Counted from the stretch's first letter, positions 28,482 to 39,086 are shown. The stretch: DNA of 64,000 nucleotides from Petropleomorpha daqingensis (GCF_013408985.1 NZ_JACBZT010000001.1:3861197-3925196); one strand, 5' to 3'. Notes: generated from the sequence alone by a model not told the origin. Program-made: numbers and translations.

Positions 28482-31195
28482 CCGCGCAGGCGGACACGCA
28501 GCAGATCCGAGTCGCCGGGGGAGCGGCGTGGTACGCGCGGCCGCCCGAGGAGGTCGCCGCCACGCTCGGCGTGGACCCCGCGGTCGGCCTGCCGGCGACC
28601 ACGGCCGCCCAGCGACTGCGCGACAACGGCCCGAACGCGCTGCCGGAGGAGAAGTCCAAGCCGGGGTGGCTGCGCTTCCTCGAGCAGTACCGCAGCTACA
28701 TGCAGATCATCCTGGTCGCCGCCGCGGTCGTCTCCCTGGTCATCAAGGAGTGGAGCACCGCGGTCATCCTCGTCGCGCTCACCGTGCTGAACGCCGTGGT
28801 CGGCCTGCGCCAGGAGGGCAAGGCCGAGAGCGCGATGAACGCGCTCAAGTCCATGATGAAGGCGACCGCCCGGGTCCGGCGGGACGGCGCGGAGTCGCAG
28901 ATCCCGGCCGAGCAGGTGGTCGTCGGCGACGTCGTCCTGATCGCTGCCGGCGACGAGGTGCCCGCCGACGGCCGGATCATCACCGCCAGCGCCCTGCAGA
29001 TCGACGAGTCCGCCCTCACCGGGGAGAGCGTGCCCGCGGCCAAGGGCGCCGAGACGCTCTCCGGCGACGACCTGGGGCCGGGTGACCAGACGAACGTCGC
29101 GTTCATGAACACCCCGGTCACCCACGGCAGCGGCACGGTGATCGTGACCGCGACCGGCGCCGACACCGAGGTCGGCAAGATCTCCGGGATGCTCGCGGCC
29201 ACGGCACGCGAGCAGTCCCCGCTGGACCGGGAGCTCGACCGGCTGACCCTGTGGATCGCGGCCGCCGCCGGACTCACCATGATCGTGATGTTCGTGCTCG
29301 GCCGCGCCCGGGGGGAGGCGTGGGACGCGCTGTTCGTCAGCGCGGTCGCCCTCGCCATCGCGGCGATCCCCGAGGCGCTGCCCACCGTGGCGCAGACGAT
29401 CCTGTCCCTCGGCGCCGTCGACCTGGCCAAGCAGCACGCCATCGCCAAGGACCTGCCCTCGGTCGAGACCCTGGGGTTCACCTCGGCGATCAACTCGGAC
29501 AAGACCGGCACCCTGACGATGAACCAGATGACCGCGGTCGAGGTGGTGGGCACGACCGACCGCTACGCCATCTCGGGCACCGGGTACGAGCTCGACGGGC
29601 AGGTCCAGCACGCCGCGGGCTCGTCGGCCGGCATCGAGGGCGCGATCCTGCCGTACCTGGTCGCCAACGACGCGAAGCTGGTCGAGGGCAAGGTCGTCGG
29701 GGATCCCACCGAGGGGGCCCTGCTGGTGCTCGGCCACAAGGCCGGCCTGGACATCGAGGGCACCCGGGACCGGCTGCCGCGGCTGGCCACGCTGCCGTTC
29801 GACCCCGGCTACAAGCTGATGGCCTCGTTCAACTCCACGACCGACGCCTCCGGCGCTCCGGTGGTGCGGCTCTTCGTCAAGGGGGCGGCGCCGGCGGTGA
29901 TGGGGCGGGCGGCCAGCGCCCTGTCCGGCAGCGCGAGCGTCCCGTGGGACGAGCACCTGGACGCCCGGGCCACGACCGAGATGGAGCGGATGGAGGGCGA
30001 GGGGCAGCGGGTCATGGCCGCGGCCACGCGGGACCTCGATCCGGCGTCCTTCGACCCGGCGGGCGACCTCCTCGGCTACGTCACCGACCTGCAGATGGTC
30101 AGCCTGGTCGGGATGGTCGACCCGCCGCGCGCGGAGTCGGCGGCCGCGGTGGCCAGCGCGCAGGCCGCCCACATCCGGGTGCGCATGGTCACCGGGGACG
30201 ACGTCACCACCGGCGCGGCCATCGCCAAGCAGGTCGGGATCCCGGGGGAGGCCATCCTGGGAGCGGACTTCGCGGCGTTGCCCGAGGCCGAGCGGCTGGC
30301 GCGCATCGACGACATCGGCGTGGTCGGCCGGGTCGCGCCGGAGCACAAGGTGCTGCTCGCGGACACGCTGAAGAAGAAGGGCGACGTCGTCGCGATGACC
30401 GGCGACGGCGTCAACGACGCACCGGCCATCAAGGCCGCCGACATCGGCATCGCCATGGGCAGCGGCACCGAGGTGGCCAAGAACGCCGGCAAGATGATCC
30501 TGTCCGACGACAACTTCGCCACGATCGTCTTCGCGGTGGAGCAGGGCCGGAAGATCTACGACAACCTCTCCAAGTACATCCGCTTCGTGCTGGTGCTCCT
30601 GGTCGTGTTCGTCCTGACCTTCCTGGGCGCCTCGCTGTTCAACATCGCGGCCGGCGAGCCCTTCACCTCACCGCAGGTGCTGTGGATCCACTTCTTCGTC
30701 AACGCGCCGTTCGGCTTCGCGCTCGGCTTCGACCGGGAGAGCCCGGGGTTGATGGCCCGGACGCCGCGCCGCCGGGGCGAGCCGGTGCTGACCCGGAGCG
30801 TGGTTCTCACCGTCGGGCTGACCGGGCTCGCGATCACCGTCGGGCTGCTGTCGCTGATCCAGCTCGGCTCCCGGACGTTCGACAGCGTCCAGGTCGGTCA
30901 GTCGATCGCGTTCACGTCGTTCGCGCTGTGCCTGATCGTCGCCGCCGTCCAGTGCCGCAGCGAGACGGAGACCGCCCTGACCACGCAGACCTTCGACAGC
31001 AAGCAGCTGAACTGGGCCATCTTCGGCGAGTTCGTGCTCGCGGTGCTCACCACCCAGATGGACGTGTTCAACCGCCTGCTCGGCACCGTCCCGCTGACCG
31101 CGCAGCAGTTCGGCTGGGCGCTGGTGCCGGCGCTGGCGCTGCTGGTCCTGTGGGAGCTGGGCAAGCTGATCGCTCGTCGCCGGAGCCACCGGTAG
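28478..31195 (+). CDS. Cation-transporting P-type ATPase (P2-like)
   Basis: A 905-residue P-type ATPase with the domain order cation_ATPase_N, actuator domain (LQIDESALTGES), M4, phosphorylation site SAINSDKTGTLTMNQM near residue 340, nucleotide domain (GDPTEGALLVL), hinge TGDGVNDAPAIKAADIGIAMG, and C-terminal helices. M4 reads AIAAIPEALPTVAQ, keeping the acidic PE(A/G)LP residue used for Ca2+ in SERCA-type pumps. M6 reads HFFVNAPFGFALGFD and lacks the usual N..TD pattern, so ion specificity is uncertain. It resembles mycobacterial CtpF-type pumps. Coupled to the permease before it by an ATGA overlap. Confidence 0.92.
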   Translation: MTAQADTQQIRVAGGAAWYARPPEEVAATLGVDPAVGLPATTAAQRLRDNGPNALPEEKSKPGWLRFLEQYRSYMQIILVAAAVVSLVIKEWSTAVILVALTVLNAVVGLRQEGKAESAMNALKSMMKATARVRRDGAESQIPAEQVVVGDVVLIAAGDEVPADGRIITASALQIDESALTGESVPAAKGAETLSGDDLGPGDQTNVAFMNTPVTHGSGTVIVTATGADTEVGKISGMLAATAREQSPLDRELDRLTLWIAAAAGLTMIVMFVLGRARGEAWDALFVSAVALAIAAIPEALPTVAQTILSLGAVDLAKQHAIAKDLPSVETLGFTSAINSDKTGTLTMNQMTAVEVVGTTDRYAISGTGYELDGQVQHAAGSSAGIEGAILPYLVANDAKLVEGKVVGDPTEGALLVLGHKAGLDIEGTRDRLPRLATLPFDPGYKLMASFNSTTDASGAPVVRLFVKGAAPAVMGRAASALSGSASVPWDEHLDARATTEMERMEGEGQRVMAAATRDLDPASFDPAGDLLGYVTDLQMVSLVGMVDPPRAESAAAVASAQAAHIRVRMVTGDDVTTGAAIAKQVGIPGEAILGADFAALPEAERLARIDDIGVVGRVAPEHKVLLADTLKKKGDVVAMTGDGVNDAPAIKAADIGIAMGSGTEVAKNAGKMILSDDNFATIVFAVEQGRKIYDNLSKYIRFVLVLLVVFVLTFLGASLFNIAAGEPFTSPQVLWIHFFVNAPFGFALGFDRESPGLMARTPRRRGEPVLTRSVVLTVGLTGLAITVGLLSLIQLGSRTFDSVQVGQSIAFTSFALCLIVAAVQCRSETETALTTQTFDSKQLNWAIFGEFVLAVLTTQMDVFNRLLGTVPLTAQQFGWALVPALALLVLWELGKLIARRRSHR

Positions 31196-31213
31196 CGCGG
31201 CAGGGCGGGGGAT

Positions 31214-31230
31214 TCATCCGCTGAGGGGGA
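31214..31230. promoter_or_regulatory. Regulon operator
   Basis: TCATCC-GCTGA-GGGGGA with GAT in front, 69 nt upstream of arcB. It starts 18 nt after the stop of the first ATPase gene, so it gives the second half of the arginine deiminase island its own promoter region. Confidence 0.65.
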
Positions 31231-31299
31231 GGACCCCCGCGGGACGCCCCGGCTGGAATGGCGAGGTCGGCGCAGCCCTGGCCTGAGGAGAGAGTCCCG

Positions 31300-32304
31300 A
31301 TGCCCCTCAACCTGCACTCCCGCGACTTCCTCAAGGAGATCGACTTCAGCACCGCCGAGCTGCAGTTGCTGCTCGACCTGTCGCACGAGCTCAAGCGGGC
31401 CAAGGCGACCGGCACCGAGCGGCAGCGGATGCGCGGGCGCAACGTCGCGCTGATCTTCGAGAAGACGTCGACGCGCACCCGCTGCGCCTTCGAGGTCGCG
31501 GCCTACGACCAGGGCGGGCACGTCACCTACCTGGACCCGCAGTCCTCGCAGATCGGGCACAAGGAGTCCGCCGCCGACACCGCGCAGGTGCTCGCGCGGA
31601 TGTTCGACGCGATCGAGTTCCGCGGCAAGGCGCAGGCCACCGTCGAGGAGCTGGCCGCCAACTCCGCCGTCCCCGTCTACAACGGGCTGACCGACGAGTG
31701 GCACCCGACGCAGATGCTCGCCGACTTCCTCACCATGACCGAGCACTCGGGCAAGCGGCCGCACGAGCTGACCTACTGCTTCATGGGCGACGGCCGGTTC
31801 AACATGGGCCGCTCGCTGCTCGTCACCGGCGCGATCATGGGCGCCGACGTGCGGATCTGCGCTCCCGAGGCGCTCTGGCCGGACAAGGACGTGCAGGACC
31901 TCGCCCGGGAGCGGGCCGAGGAGTCCGGCGGGCGGGTCACGCTGACGGCGGACCCGGCCGAGGCGCTGCCCGGCGCGGACTTCGTGCACACCGACGTCTG
32001 GGTGTCGATGGGCGAGCCGGACGACGTCTGGAAGACCCGCGTGGAGGAGCTCAAGCCCTACCAGGTCAACGCCGGGGCGCTGGAGCGGACCGGCAACCCG
32101 CGGGTGCGGTTCATGCACTGCCTGCCGGCCTTCCACGACACCAACACCGCGGTCGGCCGCAAGGTCGCCGACCTGACCGGCATCACCGACGGCCTCGAGG
32201 TGACCGACCAGGTCTTCCGCTCGCCGGCGAACATCGCGTTCGACCAGGCGGAGAACCGGCTGCACACGATCAAGGCGGTCATGGTCGCCACGATCGGCGA
32301 TTGA
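31300..32304 (+). CDS. arcB: Ornithine carbamoyltransferase (catabolic)
   Basis: A 334-residue enzyme that here would phosphorolyse citrulline to ornithine and carbamoyl phosphate. Motifs: carbamoyl-phosphate binding [16 protein letters not shown], the H-P-x-Q element in [12 protein letters not shown], and ornithine-loop [11 protein letters not shown]. The downstream carbamate kinase and the separate arcA operon support the catabolic direction. The ATG at 31300 was preferred over an in-frame ATG 42 nt upstream because GAGGAGAG precedes it and the start [15 protein letters not shown] fits the family. Carbamate kinase follows 10 nt later. Confidence 0.95.
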   Translation: MPLNLHSRDFLKEIDFSTAELQLLLDLSHELKRAKATGTERQRMRGRNVALIFEKTSTRTRCAFEVAAYDQGGHVTYLDPQSSQIGHKESAADTAQVLARMFDAIEFRGKAQATVEELAANSAVPVYNGLTDEWHPTQMLADFLTMTEHSGKRPHELTYCFMGDGRFNMGRSLLVTGAIMGADVRICAPEALWPDKDVQDLARERAEESGGRVTLTADPAEALPGADFVHTDVWVSMGEPDDVWKTRVEELKPYQVNAGALERTGNPRVRFMHCLPAFHDTNTAVGRKVADLTGITDGLEVTDQVFRSPANIAFDQAENRLHTIKAVMVATIGD

Positions 32305-32314
32305 GGAGCCGACC

Positions 32315-33247
32315 ATGAGGATCGTCGTCGCCCTCGGGGGCAACGCGTTGCAGCGCCGGGGTGAGCCGATGACCGTCGAGGGCCAGCGGGCGAACGTGGC
32401 CGTCGCCTGCCGGTCCCTGGCGCCGGTGGCCATCGACCACGAACTGGTCATCTCGCACGGCAACGGCCCGCAGGTGGGGCTGCTCGCGTTGCAGGCCTCG
32501 GCCTACGACGACGTGTCGATCTACCCCTTCGACGTCCTCGGCGCGCAGACCGAGGGGATGATCGGCTACCTCATCGAGCAGGAGCTGGGCAACCTCGTCC
32601 CGGCGGAGAAGCGGCTGGCGACCGTCCTCACCATGACCGAGGTCGATCCGGCCGACCCGGCGTTCGAGAACCCGACCAAGTTCGTCGGTCCGGTCTACAC
32701 CGGCGAGCAGGCGGGCAAGCTCGCCGAGCAGCGCGGCTGGGTCTTCAAGGCCGACGGTGACAAGCAGCGGCGGGTGGTGCCCTCGCCGGTGCCGCAGCGG
32801 ATCATCGAGATCGAGCCGATCCAGTGGCTGCTGCAGCACCGCTGCGTCGTGGTCTGCGCCGGCGGTGGCGGCATCCCCACGATGTACGAGCCGGGCACGC
32901 ACACCCTCATCGGCGTCGAGGCGGTCATCGACAAGGACCGCGCCAGCGCCGTCCTGGCCGGTGACCTGGGCGCCGACCTGCTCGTGATCGCCACCGACGT
33001 CGACGCGGTGTACCTGGACTGGGGCACGCCGCAGCAGCGCGCGGTCGTCACGGCGCACCCCGACGCGCTGGACCCGGCGCTGTTCCCGGCCGGCTCGATG
33101 GGCCCCAAGGTGGAGGCCGCCGCGCACTTCGCCCGCGCCTCCGGGCGGCCGGCGGTCATCGGCTCGCTGGAGCAGCTGTCGGCGATGCTCGCCGGCGAGG
33201 GCGGCACCCGCATCTCGGTCGAGGCCGAGGGGATGGAGACCCGATGA
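32315..33247 (+). CDS. arcC: Carbamate kinase
   Basis: A 310-residue kinase converting carbamoyl phosphate and ADP to ATP, CO2 and ammonia, the energy-yielding step of the ADI pathway. The N-terminus [15 protein letters not shown] is the phosphate-binding motif; further signatures are [11 protein letters not shown] and [28 protein letters not shown] precedes the ATG. Its stop overlaps the start of the second P-type ATPase (ATGA), so ATP production and a pump are encoded in coupled fashion. Length is normal. Confidence 0.96.
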   Translation: MRIVVALGGNALQRRGEPMTVEGQRANVAVACRSLAPVAIDHELVISHGNGPQVGLLALQASAYDDVSIYPFDVLGAQTEGMIGYLIEQELGNLVPAEKRLATVLTMTEVDPADPAFENPTKFVGPVYTGEQAGKLAEQRGWVFKADGDKQRRVVPSPVPQRIIEIEPIQWLLQHRCVVVCAGGGGIPTMYEPGTHTLIGVEAVIDKDRASAVLAGDLGADLLVIATDVDAVYLDWGTPQQRAVVTAHPDALDPALFPAGSMGPKVEAAAHFARASGRPAVIGSLEQLSAMLAGEGGTRISVEAEGMETR

Positions 33248-36051
33248 GCGCCCCGACCGACCCCGGCGTCGCCGCGCACCCGACGGTGCCGGTCCCGCGG
33301 GTCGGGGAGGAGGAGACGCCGCCCTGGCTGCGCTCGGCCGCGGAGGTCATCGTCGCGGCCGGCATCGACCTGCAGCACGGGCTCAGCCACCGGGAGGCGG
33401 CCCGCCGGCTGCAGGAGGTCGGGCCGAACAAGCTGACCAGCGAGAAGCCGCCCTCGGGCTGGGTGGTGGCGCTCGGCCAGCTGCGCGACCCGATGAACAT
33501 CATGCTGATCGCGGTGGCGGTGGCCAGCCTGCTCATCGCGCAGATCTCCACCGCCGTGCTGGTCTTCGCCCTCGTGCTGCTCAACGTGGTGCTCGGTGCC
33601 CGGCAGGAGCTCAAGGCCCGGGCCAGCGTCGACGCCCTGGCCAAGCTCCAGGTGCCGCAGACCCGGGTGCTGCGCGAGGGGCAGGTGCAGCTCATCCCGG
33701 CCGAGGAGGTCGTGCCGGGTGACGTCGTCCGGCTCGAGGCCGGCGACGTCGTCCCCGCCGACGGCCGGGTCGTCGTGGCCGCGACGCTGGAGACCCAGGA
33801 GGCGGCGCTGACCGGGGAGAGCGCGCCGATCAGCAAGGGCGCGGAGACCCTCCCCGGGCCCGAGGTCGCGCTCGGTGACCGGGTCAACATGCTGTTCCAG
33901 AACACCTCGGTCACCCGTGGGACGGCGACGATGGTCGTCACCGCCACCGGCATGCAGACCGAGATGGGCCGGATCGCCACCATGCTCACCTCGGTGGAGC
34001 GGACCCGCTCCCCGCTGCAGAAGGAGCTCGACGGGCTCACCCGCGTGCTCGGCATCATCGCCTGGTCGGCGGTGGCGCTGATCATCGTGGTCGGCCTGAT
34101 CCGCGACCTGCCGGCCGAGGACGTGCTGCTGCTCGGCACCGCGATGGCGATCTCGGCCATCCCGACCGGCCTGCCGACCTTCGTGCAGGCGATGCTCTCC
34201 TACGGCGCCCGGCAGCTGGCCGACGCCAAGGCCGTGGTCAAGAACCTCACCGACGTCGAGACCCTGGGCGCCACCAGCGCGATCAACACCGACAAGACCG
34301 GCACGCTGACGCTCAACCAGATGATGGTCTCCACGATGTTCGTCGACGGGGCCTGGTTCACCGTCGAGGGCGAGGGCTACAAGAAGACCGGCGGGATCCG
34401 CTCGGTCGCGGGCGCCCAGCTCCCGGACTTCACCCGGCTCGCCTACGCCCTGGTGCTCGACAGCGACGCCACGGTCGGGGACGACGGCGCGGTCATCGGC
34501 GACCCGACGGAGGCGGCGCTGGTGGTCCTCGCGGCCAAGCTCGGTGTCGACGCCGACCAGACCCGGCGGGCCTACCCGCGGCTGGCCGAGGTGCCCTTCG
34601 ACTCCGAGTACAAGTTCATGGCGACGTTCCACAAGATCGAGATCGACGGCGCGTCCTACGTGGTCGAGCTGGTGAAGGGCGCACCGGACGTCGTCCTGGA
34701 CCGGTGCAGCATCGCCGGCGGACCGTTCCGCTCGCAGCGGCTGCCGATCGAGCAGGAGCGCGGGCGGATCGAGGCGGCCAACCGCGCGATGGGGGAGAAG
34801 GGCCTGCGGGTGCTCGCCTTCGCGGCCCGAATCGTCGCCGACGACGAGCTGCCGACGATGAACAGCGACCCGATGGCGCTCACCCGAGACCTCGGGTTCG
34901 TCGGGATGGTCGGCATCATCGACCCGCTGCGGCCGTCGGCGAAGGCGGCCGTCGAGACGGCGCTCCGGGCCGGCATCGACGTCCGCATGATCACCGGCGA
35001 CCACGCCGTGACCGCGCACGCGATCGGGGAGTCGCTCGGTCTGGGCGAGGGCGCGATCAGCGGCGCGGAGCTGCAGACCCTCTCCGACGAGGAGCTGCGC
35101 CGGCGGCTCCCCCGGCTGCACGTGTTCGGCCGGGTGACGCCGGAGGACAAGCTCCGGCTGGCCCGGCTCATGCAGAACGAGGGTCTGATCGTCGCGATGA
35201 CCGGGGATGCGGTCAACGACGCCGCCGCGCTCAAGCAGGCCGACATCGGCGTCGCGATGGGCAGCGGCAGCGAGGTCTCCAAGCAGGCCGCGCGGATGAT
35301 CCTCACCGACGACAACTTCGGCACGCTCGTGCACGCCGTGGAGCTCGGCCGCAGCATCTACGGCAAGGTCGTCTCCTACATCCGCTACCAGATGACCCAG
35401 CTGCTGTCCCTGGTGCTGCTGTTCGTGACGGCGACGGCGTTCGACATCAACAGCGGCGTCGCCATGACCCCGCTCATGGTGCTGTTCCTCAACTTCTTCG
35501 TGTCGATCTTCCCGGTCGTGGTGATCATGCTCGACCCGGCGGATCCGCAGATCATGGACCGGCCGCCGCGGGACCCGAAGGTGGGGATCACCAACGGCCC
35601 GGCGGTGACCCGGTGGGTGCTCTACGGCGGCGTGCTCTTCCTGGCGGCGCTCGTCCCGCTGGTGGCCGGGCCGGACCAGCTGCACACCGATGCGCCGAGC
35701 GCGTCGATGACCATGTGCTACGTCGTCATCGGCCTGGGCACGATCTTCAGCGGCGTGGTCATGCGGCGCGATCCGACGTCCGGGCTGACCCCGCCGATCC
35801 TGACGGCGGTGAAGTGGTCGGTCCTCCCGGCGCTGCTGCTCGTGCTCTCCACGCAGCTGGACTTCCTGCAGCACGCCCTGCTCACGCAGTCGCTGTCCGG
35901 ACTGCAGTGGCTGGCCTGCATCGGCCTGGCGCTGGTGCTGCCGATCGTCGTCGAGATCGACAAGGGGATCCGCCGGACACGGTCGCACCCACCGGCGGGA
36001 CTTCCGGTGGAGACTGCCGTCGCACCGGCCCGAGCGACCGTGGGGGTCTGA
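33244..36051 (+). CDS. Second cation-transporting P-type ATPase with altered ion site
   Basis: A 935-residue P-type ATPase, paralogous to that at 28478. Actuator motif EAALTGES, phosphorylation site [13 protein letters not shown] near residue 349, and hinge [21 protein letters not shown] are visible. Two departures stand out. M4 reads [14 protein letters not shown], so the acidic residue of PEGLP is Thr. The hinge has GDAVNDAAA for the usual GDGVNDAPA. M6 ([17 protein letters not shown]) also lacks the N..TD pattern. It could still hydrolyse ATP, but the transported ion is likely unusual. Its start overlaps the carbamate kinase stop; the amidotransferase follows after 1 nt. Confidence 0.9.
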   Translation: MSAPTDPGVAAHPTVPVPRVGEEETPPWLRSAAEVIVAAGIDLQHGLSHREAARRLQEVGPNKLTSEKPPSGWVVALGQLRDPMNIMLIAVAVASLLIAQISTAVLVFALVLLNVVLGARQELKARASVDALAKLQVPQTRVLREGQVQLIPAEEVVPGDVVRLEAGDVVPADGRVVVAATLETQEAALTGESAPISKGAETLPGPEVALGDRVNMLFQNTSVTRGTATMVVTATGMQTEMGRIATMLTSVERTRSPLQKELDGLTRVLGIIAWSAVALIIVVGLIRDLPAEDVLLLGTAMAISAIPTGLPTFVQAMLSYGARQLADAKAVVKNLTDVETLGATSAINTDKTGTLTLNQMMVSTMFVDGAWFTVEGEGYKKTGGIRSVAGAQLPDFTRLAYALVLDSDATVGDDGAVIGDPTEAALVVLAAKLGVDADQTRRAYPRLAEVPFDSEYKFMATFHKIEIDGASYVVELVKGAPDVVLDRCSIAGGPFRSQRLPIEQERGRIEAANRAMGEKGLRVLAFAARIVADDELPTMNSDPMALTRDLGFVGMVGIIDPLRPSAKAAVETALRAGIDVRMITGDHAVTAHAIGESLGLGEGAISGAELQTLSDEELRRRLPRLHVFGRVTPEDKLRLARLMQNEGLIVAMTGDAVNDAAALKQADIGVAMGSGSEVSKQAARMILTDDNFGTLVHAVELGRSIYGKVVSYIRYQMTQLLSLVLLFVTATAFDINSGVAMTPLMVLFLNFFVSIFPVVVIMLDPADPQIMDRPPRDPKVGITNGPAVTRWVLYGGVLFLAALVPLVAGPDQLHTDAPSASMTMCYVVIGLGTIFSGVVMRRDPTSGLTPPILTAVKWSVLPALLLVLSTQLDFLQHALLTQSLSGLQWLACIGLALVLPIVVEIDKGIRRTRSHPPAGLPVETAVAPARATVGV

Positions 36052-36052
36052 C

Positions 36053-36895
36053 ATGTGCCGCTGGATGGCGTACAGCGGGAGTCCCGTGCTGATCGAGGAC
36101 CTGCTCTACACGACGGAGAACTCGCTGATCGTGCAGAGCCTGCACTCCCAGCTGGGGGTCGAGCCGACCAACGGCGACGGCTTCGGCGTCGGCTGGTACG
36201 ACGACCGGCCGACCCCGGGGCGGTACCGCAGCACCGAGCCGGCCTGGAACGACCGCAACCTGCGCGAGGTGGCCGGGCACATCCGCTCGCCGATGGTGCT
36301 CGCCCACGTGCGGGCCTCGACCGGCACACCGGTGCAGCTGACCAACTGCCACCCGTTCCGGCACGGACCGTGGCTGTGGATGCACAACGGCGGGCTGGCC
36401 GGTTTCTCCGCGATGAAGCGGGATCTCCTGCTCGCGGTGGCGCCTCAGCTGTTCCCGCACATCGAGGGCTCCACCGACTCGGAGCTGTTCTTCTACCTGG
36501 CGCTCACGTTCGGGCTGGAGTCCGACCCGCCGGCCGCGGTGGCCCGGGCCGTCGGGCTGATCGAGGAGGTCGGCCGTCAGCACGGGCAGCAGTTCCCGGT
36601 GCAGATGACGGTGGCGACGACGGACGGCGACACCCTGTGGGCGTTCCGGTACTCCACCGAGGGGCGGTCGCGGTCGCTGTTCCGCAGCACCGACATCAGC
36701 GTGCTGCGCGAGCAGTACCCGGACAACCCGGTGCTGCACCGGCTCTCCGACGACGCGCGGCTGGTGGTCTCCGAGCCGCTGGGCGGCCTGCGCGGCGCCT
36801 GGCACGAGGTGCCCGAGTCCACCTGCATCGTCATCCGGCACGGCCAGGAGGAGTTCCTGCCGTTCGCGCCGACGGTGCTCGAGCCGGTCGGGTGA
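36053..36895 (+). CDS. Class II glutamine amidotransferase
   Basis: A 280-residue Ntn hydrolase of the glutamine amidotransferase class II type. After Met removal, Cys2 of MCRWMAYSG would be the nucleophile. Motifs GDGFGVGWYDD, VLAHVRASTGTPVQLTNCHPFRHG and WMHNGGLAGF build the glutaminase site. It would release ammonia from glutamine, or cleave a gamma-glutamyl amide as EgtC does. The substrate is unknown. It starts 1 nt after the ATPase stop and precedes a YbdK-type ligase, so a nitrogen or gamma-glutamyl function is possible. Confidence 0.88.
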   Translation: MCRWMAYSGSPVLIEDLLYTTENSLIVQSLHSQLGVEPTNGDGFGVGWYDDRPTPGRYRSTEPAWNDRNLREVAGHIRSPMVLAHVRASTGTPVQLTNCHPFRHGPWLWMHNGGLAGFSAMKRDLLLAVAPQLFPHIEGSTDSELFFYLALTFGLESDPPAAVARAVGLIEEVGRQHGQQFPVQMTVATTDGDTLWAFRYSTEGRSRSLFRSTDISVLREQYPDNPVLHRLSDDARLVVSEPLGGLRGAWHEVPESTCIVIRHGQEEFLPFAPTVLEPVG

Positions 36896-36923
36896 TCCGC
36901 TCGGCGACGGGGACCGGTTGCCG

Positions 36924-38069
36924 GTGACCGCCGTGCCCCGGCTCGTCGTCGGCGATCTCCCGGTGCGGGACGGCGACGTGCCCACGGTGGGGGTCGAGGA
37001 GGAGTTCCTGCTGCTCCGGCCGGACGGGCGCACCGCGCTGGTCGCGCCCGACGTGCTGGCGGGCCTGCGCCCCGAGGTCCGCGCGCAGTCGGAGTTCGCC
37101 CGCTGCCAGGTCGAGACGACGACGGGGGTCTGCACGGAGCTGGGCACGGTCGCTCGCGAGCTGGCCGCGGCGCGCCGCACGCTGGCCGCCGCCGCGGCCG
37201 ACCGGGGCGCCTTCCTCGTCGCCTCGGGCACGCCGCCGTTCGACGCCCCGGGACTCTCCGAGCTCACCGACGACCCGCGGTACCGGCTGCTGGTGGCCAC
37301 GGTCCCGGGCGTGACCGGCGAGGAGATCACCTGCGCCGCGCACGTCCACGTGGCGGTGCCCTCGCGGGACCTCGGGGTGGCCGTGCTCGGCCGGCTGCGG
37401 CCGTGGCTGCCGGTGCTGCTGGCCATGCACGGCAACAGCCCGCTGTGGCGCGGGCAGGACACCGGCTGGGCCAGCCACCGGTTCGTCGTGCAGCGGCGGT
37501 GGCCGTCGTTCGTCCCGCCCCCGCGGTGCGCCGACGCGGGGGAGTACGACCGCCGGATCGACGACCTGGTCGAGAACCGGGCGGCGCTCGACGGCCGGGG
37601 CGTCTACTTCTGGGCCCGGCTCTCGCCCCGCTACCCGACGCTCGAGATCCGCATCTCCGACGTCTGCCTCACCGTCGAGGACGCGGTGCTCCTCACCGGG
37701 CTGTGCCGGGCCGCGGTGATGACCGCGATCGCCGACGAGCTGGCCGGCCGGCCGGTGGTCGACCTGCCCGAGCCGGCGCTGCTCGCCGCCGGGTCCGCCG
37801 CGGCCCGCAGCGGTCCGGCGGCGCTCGTGCCGGTCCCGGGACGGGACGCGTTCGCGCCGGCCGCCGAGGCGCTCGACGAGCTGCTGAGCGCGGCCGCCCC
37901 GGCGCTCGAGGCGTCCGGCGACCGGGAGCTGCTCGGCCGGCTGCTGGCCGGGTCCCGGAGCCGGCCGTCCGGGGCCGAGCGGCAGCGGGCGCTGTGGCGG
38001 CTCGGCGACCGGCCGCGCCTGGTGCGCACGCTGGCCGCTCTCACCGCGGGCGGCGACCCCCGGCGCTGA
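36924..38069 (+). CDS. YbdK-family glutamate-cysteine ligase-like enzyme
   Basis: About 381 residues of the carboxylate-amine ligase (GCS2/YbdK) family: TVGVEEEFLLL near the start (Mg-ATP/glutamate site), CQVETTTGVC, ITCAAHVHVAVPS, HGNSPLWRGQDTGWASHR, and PTLEIRISDVC. These enzymes join glutamate (or another acid) to an amine with ATP; weak gamma-glutamylcysteine activity is known for E. coli YbdK. The GTG at 36924 is preferred because GGGGA lies 10 nt upstream; TTG 36918 is an alternative. It is the last gene of the arcB operon and converges with the AraC gene after 3 nt. Confidence 0.82.
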   Translation: MTAVPRLVVGDLPVRDGDVPTVGVEEEFLLLRPDGRTALVAPDVLAGLRPEVRAQSEFARCQVETTTGVCTELGTVARELAAARRTLAAAAADRGAFLVASGTPPFDAPGLSELTDDPRYRLLVATVPGVTGEEITCAAHVHVAVPSRDLGVAVLGRLRPWLPVLLAMHGNSPLWRGQDTGWASHRFVVQRRWPSFVPPPRCADAGEYDRRIDDLVENRAALDGRGVYFWARLSPRYPTLEIRISDVCLTVEDAVLLTGLCRAAVMTAIADELAGRPVVDLPEPALLAAGSAAARSGPAALVPVPGRDAFAPAAEALDELLSAAAPALEASGDRELLGRLLAGSRSRPSGAERQRALWRLGDRPRLVRTLAALTAGGDPRR

Positions 38070-38072
38070 GCA

Positions 38073-39086
38073 TCAGGCCGGCGCCGGCCGCTGCGCCGTC
38101 GTCCGCCACTCGGTGGGACTGCGGCCGAACTGCTGGCGGAACCACCGCGAGAACGCGCTGGGCGCGGTGAACCCGAGCAGCTCGGAGACCTCGGTGAGCG
38201 AGTACCGCTCCGCGGAGAGGTAGCGCTCGGCGAGGGCCTCCCGCGTGCGGTGCACGATCGCGGAGAACGACGTGCCGTCGGCGGCGAGGTGCCGGTGCAG
38301 GGTCCGCTGGGTGACCCCGAGGCTGCGCGCGACGTGCACCGTCGAGCACCGGCCGAGGGGCAGCAGCAGCTCGACCAGGTGCCGCACCTGGTCGGTCACC
38401 GTCGCCGCCCGCGGGCCGCCGAGCGCCTGGAGGAACTGGTCGGTGTAGGGCCGCAGCAGCGGGTCGGCCGTCGTGTTCGGGGTGTCGAGCTCGGCGGTGT
38501 AGAAGACCAGGCCGGTGAAGGCGTGCCGGAAGTGCAGCCGGGGCCCGAACACCTCCCAGTGCGTGGTGAGCACGGCCGGCGCCGCGGAGGCGAAGCAGAC
38601 CGACAGCGGCTCCCACTGCCGGCCGAGCAGTTCCCGGACGATGGCCAGCAGCGCCGCCATGGCCAGGTCCAGCGACTGCCGCGTCGGGACGGGCTCGCCG
38701 AACTCCAGCCACATCCGCAGGGTGGTCAGGTCGCCGTCCTCCTCGAGCCGCAGGCGCAGGGCCTCGTTGTAGCTGTGCTCGTAGCGCGTCAGCAGACCCA
38801 GCGCGCTGCGCAGGTCGGGCTCCTGGCGCAGCACCACGCTCAGCGGCCCGAGCGTCGCCAGCCGGCGCAGGCGGGACAGCCGCAGGCCGAAGTCCGGCAG
38901 GCCGGACTCCTCCGCCGAGCGCTCCAGCACCCGGGCGACCGAGGCCGCGGGGACCCACTTGTCCGGGACGGCGAGGTCGGCCACGGACAGGTCGGCGGCG
39001 GCCAGCAGGCGGGCCGGGTCGAGCCCTGACCTCCGGGCCAGGCCGACGTAGCCGTCGAGCGTGGCGCAGCGGCAACTGGGGCGCAT
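38073..39086 (-). CDS. AraC family transcriptional regulator
   Basis: A 337-residue regulator. The N-terminal ~200 residues match the arabinose-binding-like domain of OruR/ArgR-type regulators (LDGYVGLARRSGLDPARLL, SLDLAMAALLAIVRELLG). The C-terminal AraC double helix-turn-helix covers STVHVARSLGVTQRTLHRHL and YSLTEVSELLGFTAPSAFSR, then FRQQFGRSPTEWR. It is divergent from the quinone oxidoreductase gene, 197 nt away, and probably regulates that catabolic cluster in response to its substrate. The ATG at 39086 follows GGGAGGCC; upstream in-frame starts would give an unlikely Cys-rich extension. Confidence 0.9.
   Translation of the reverse strand: MRPSCRCATLDGYVGLARRSGLDPARLLAAADLSVADLAVPDKWVPAASVARVLERSAEESGLPDFGLRLSRLRRLATLGPLSVVLRQEPDLRSALGLLTRYEHSYNEALRLRLEEDGDLTTLRMWLEFGEPVPTRQSLDLAMAALLAIVRELLGRQWEPLSVCFASAAPAVLTTHWEVFGPRLHFRHAFTGLVFYTAELDTPNTTADPLLRPYTDQFLQALGGPRAATVTDQVRHLVELLLPLGRCSTVHVARSLGVTQRTLHRHLAADGTSFSAIVHRTREALAERYLSAERYSLTEVSELLGFTAPSAFSRWFRQQFGRSPTEWRTTAQRPAPA

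Noticed and set aside
36053-38069. Ergothioneine genes egtC and egtA
   Set aside because: The ligase is of the YbdK type, not EgtA-like, and no egtB or egtD is near. The amidotransferase start MCRWMAYSG differs from EgtC as I remember it.
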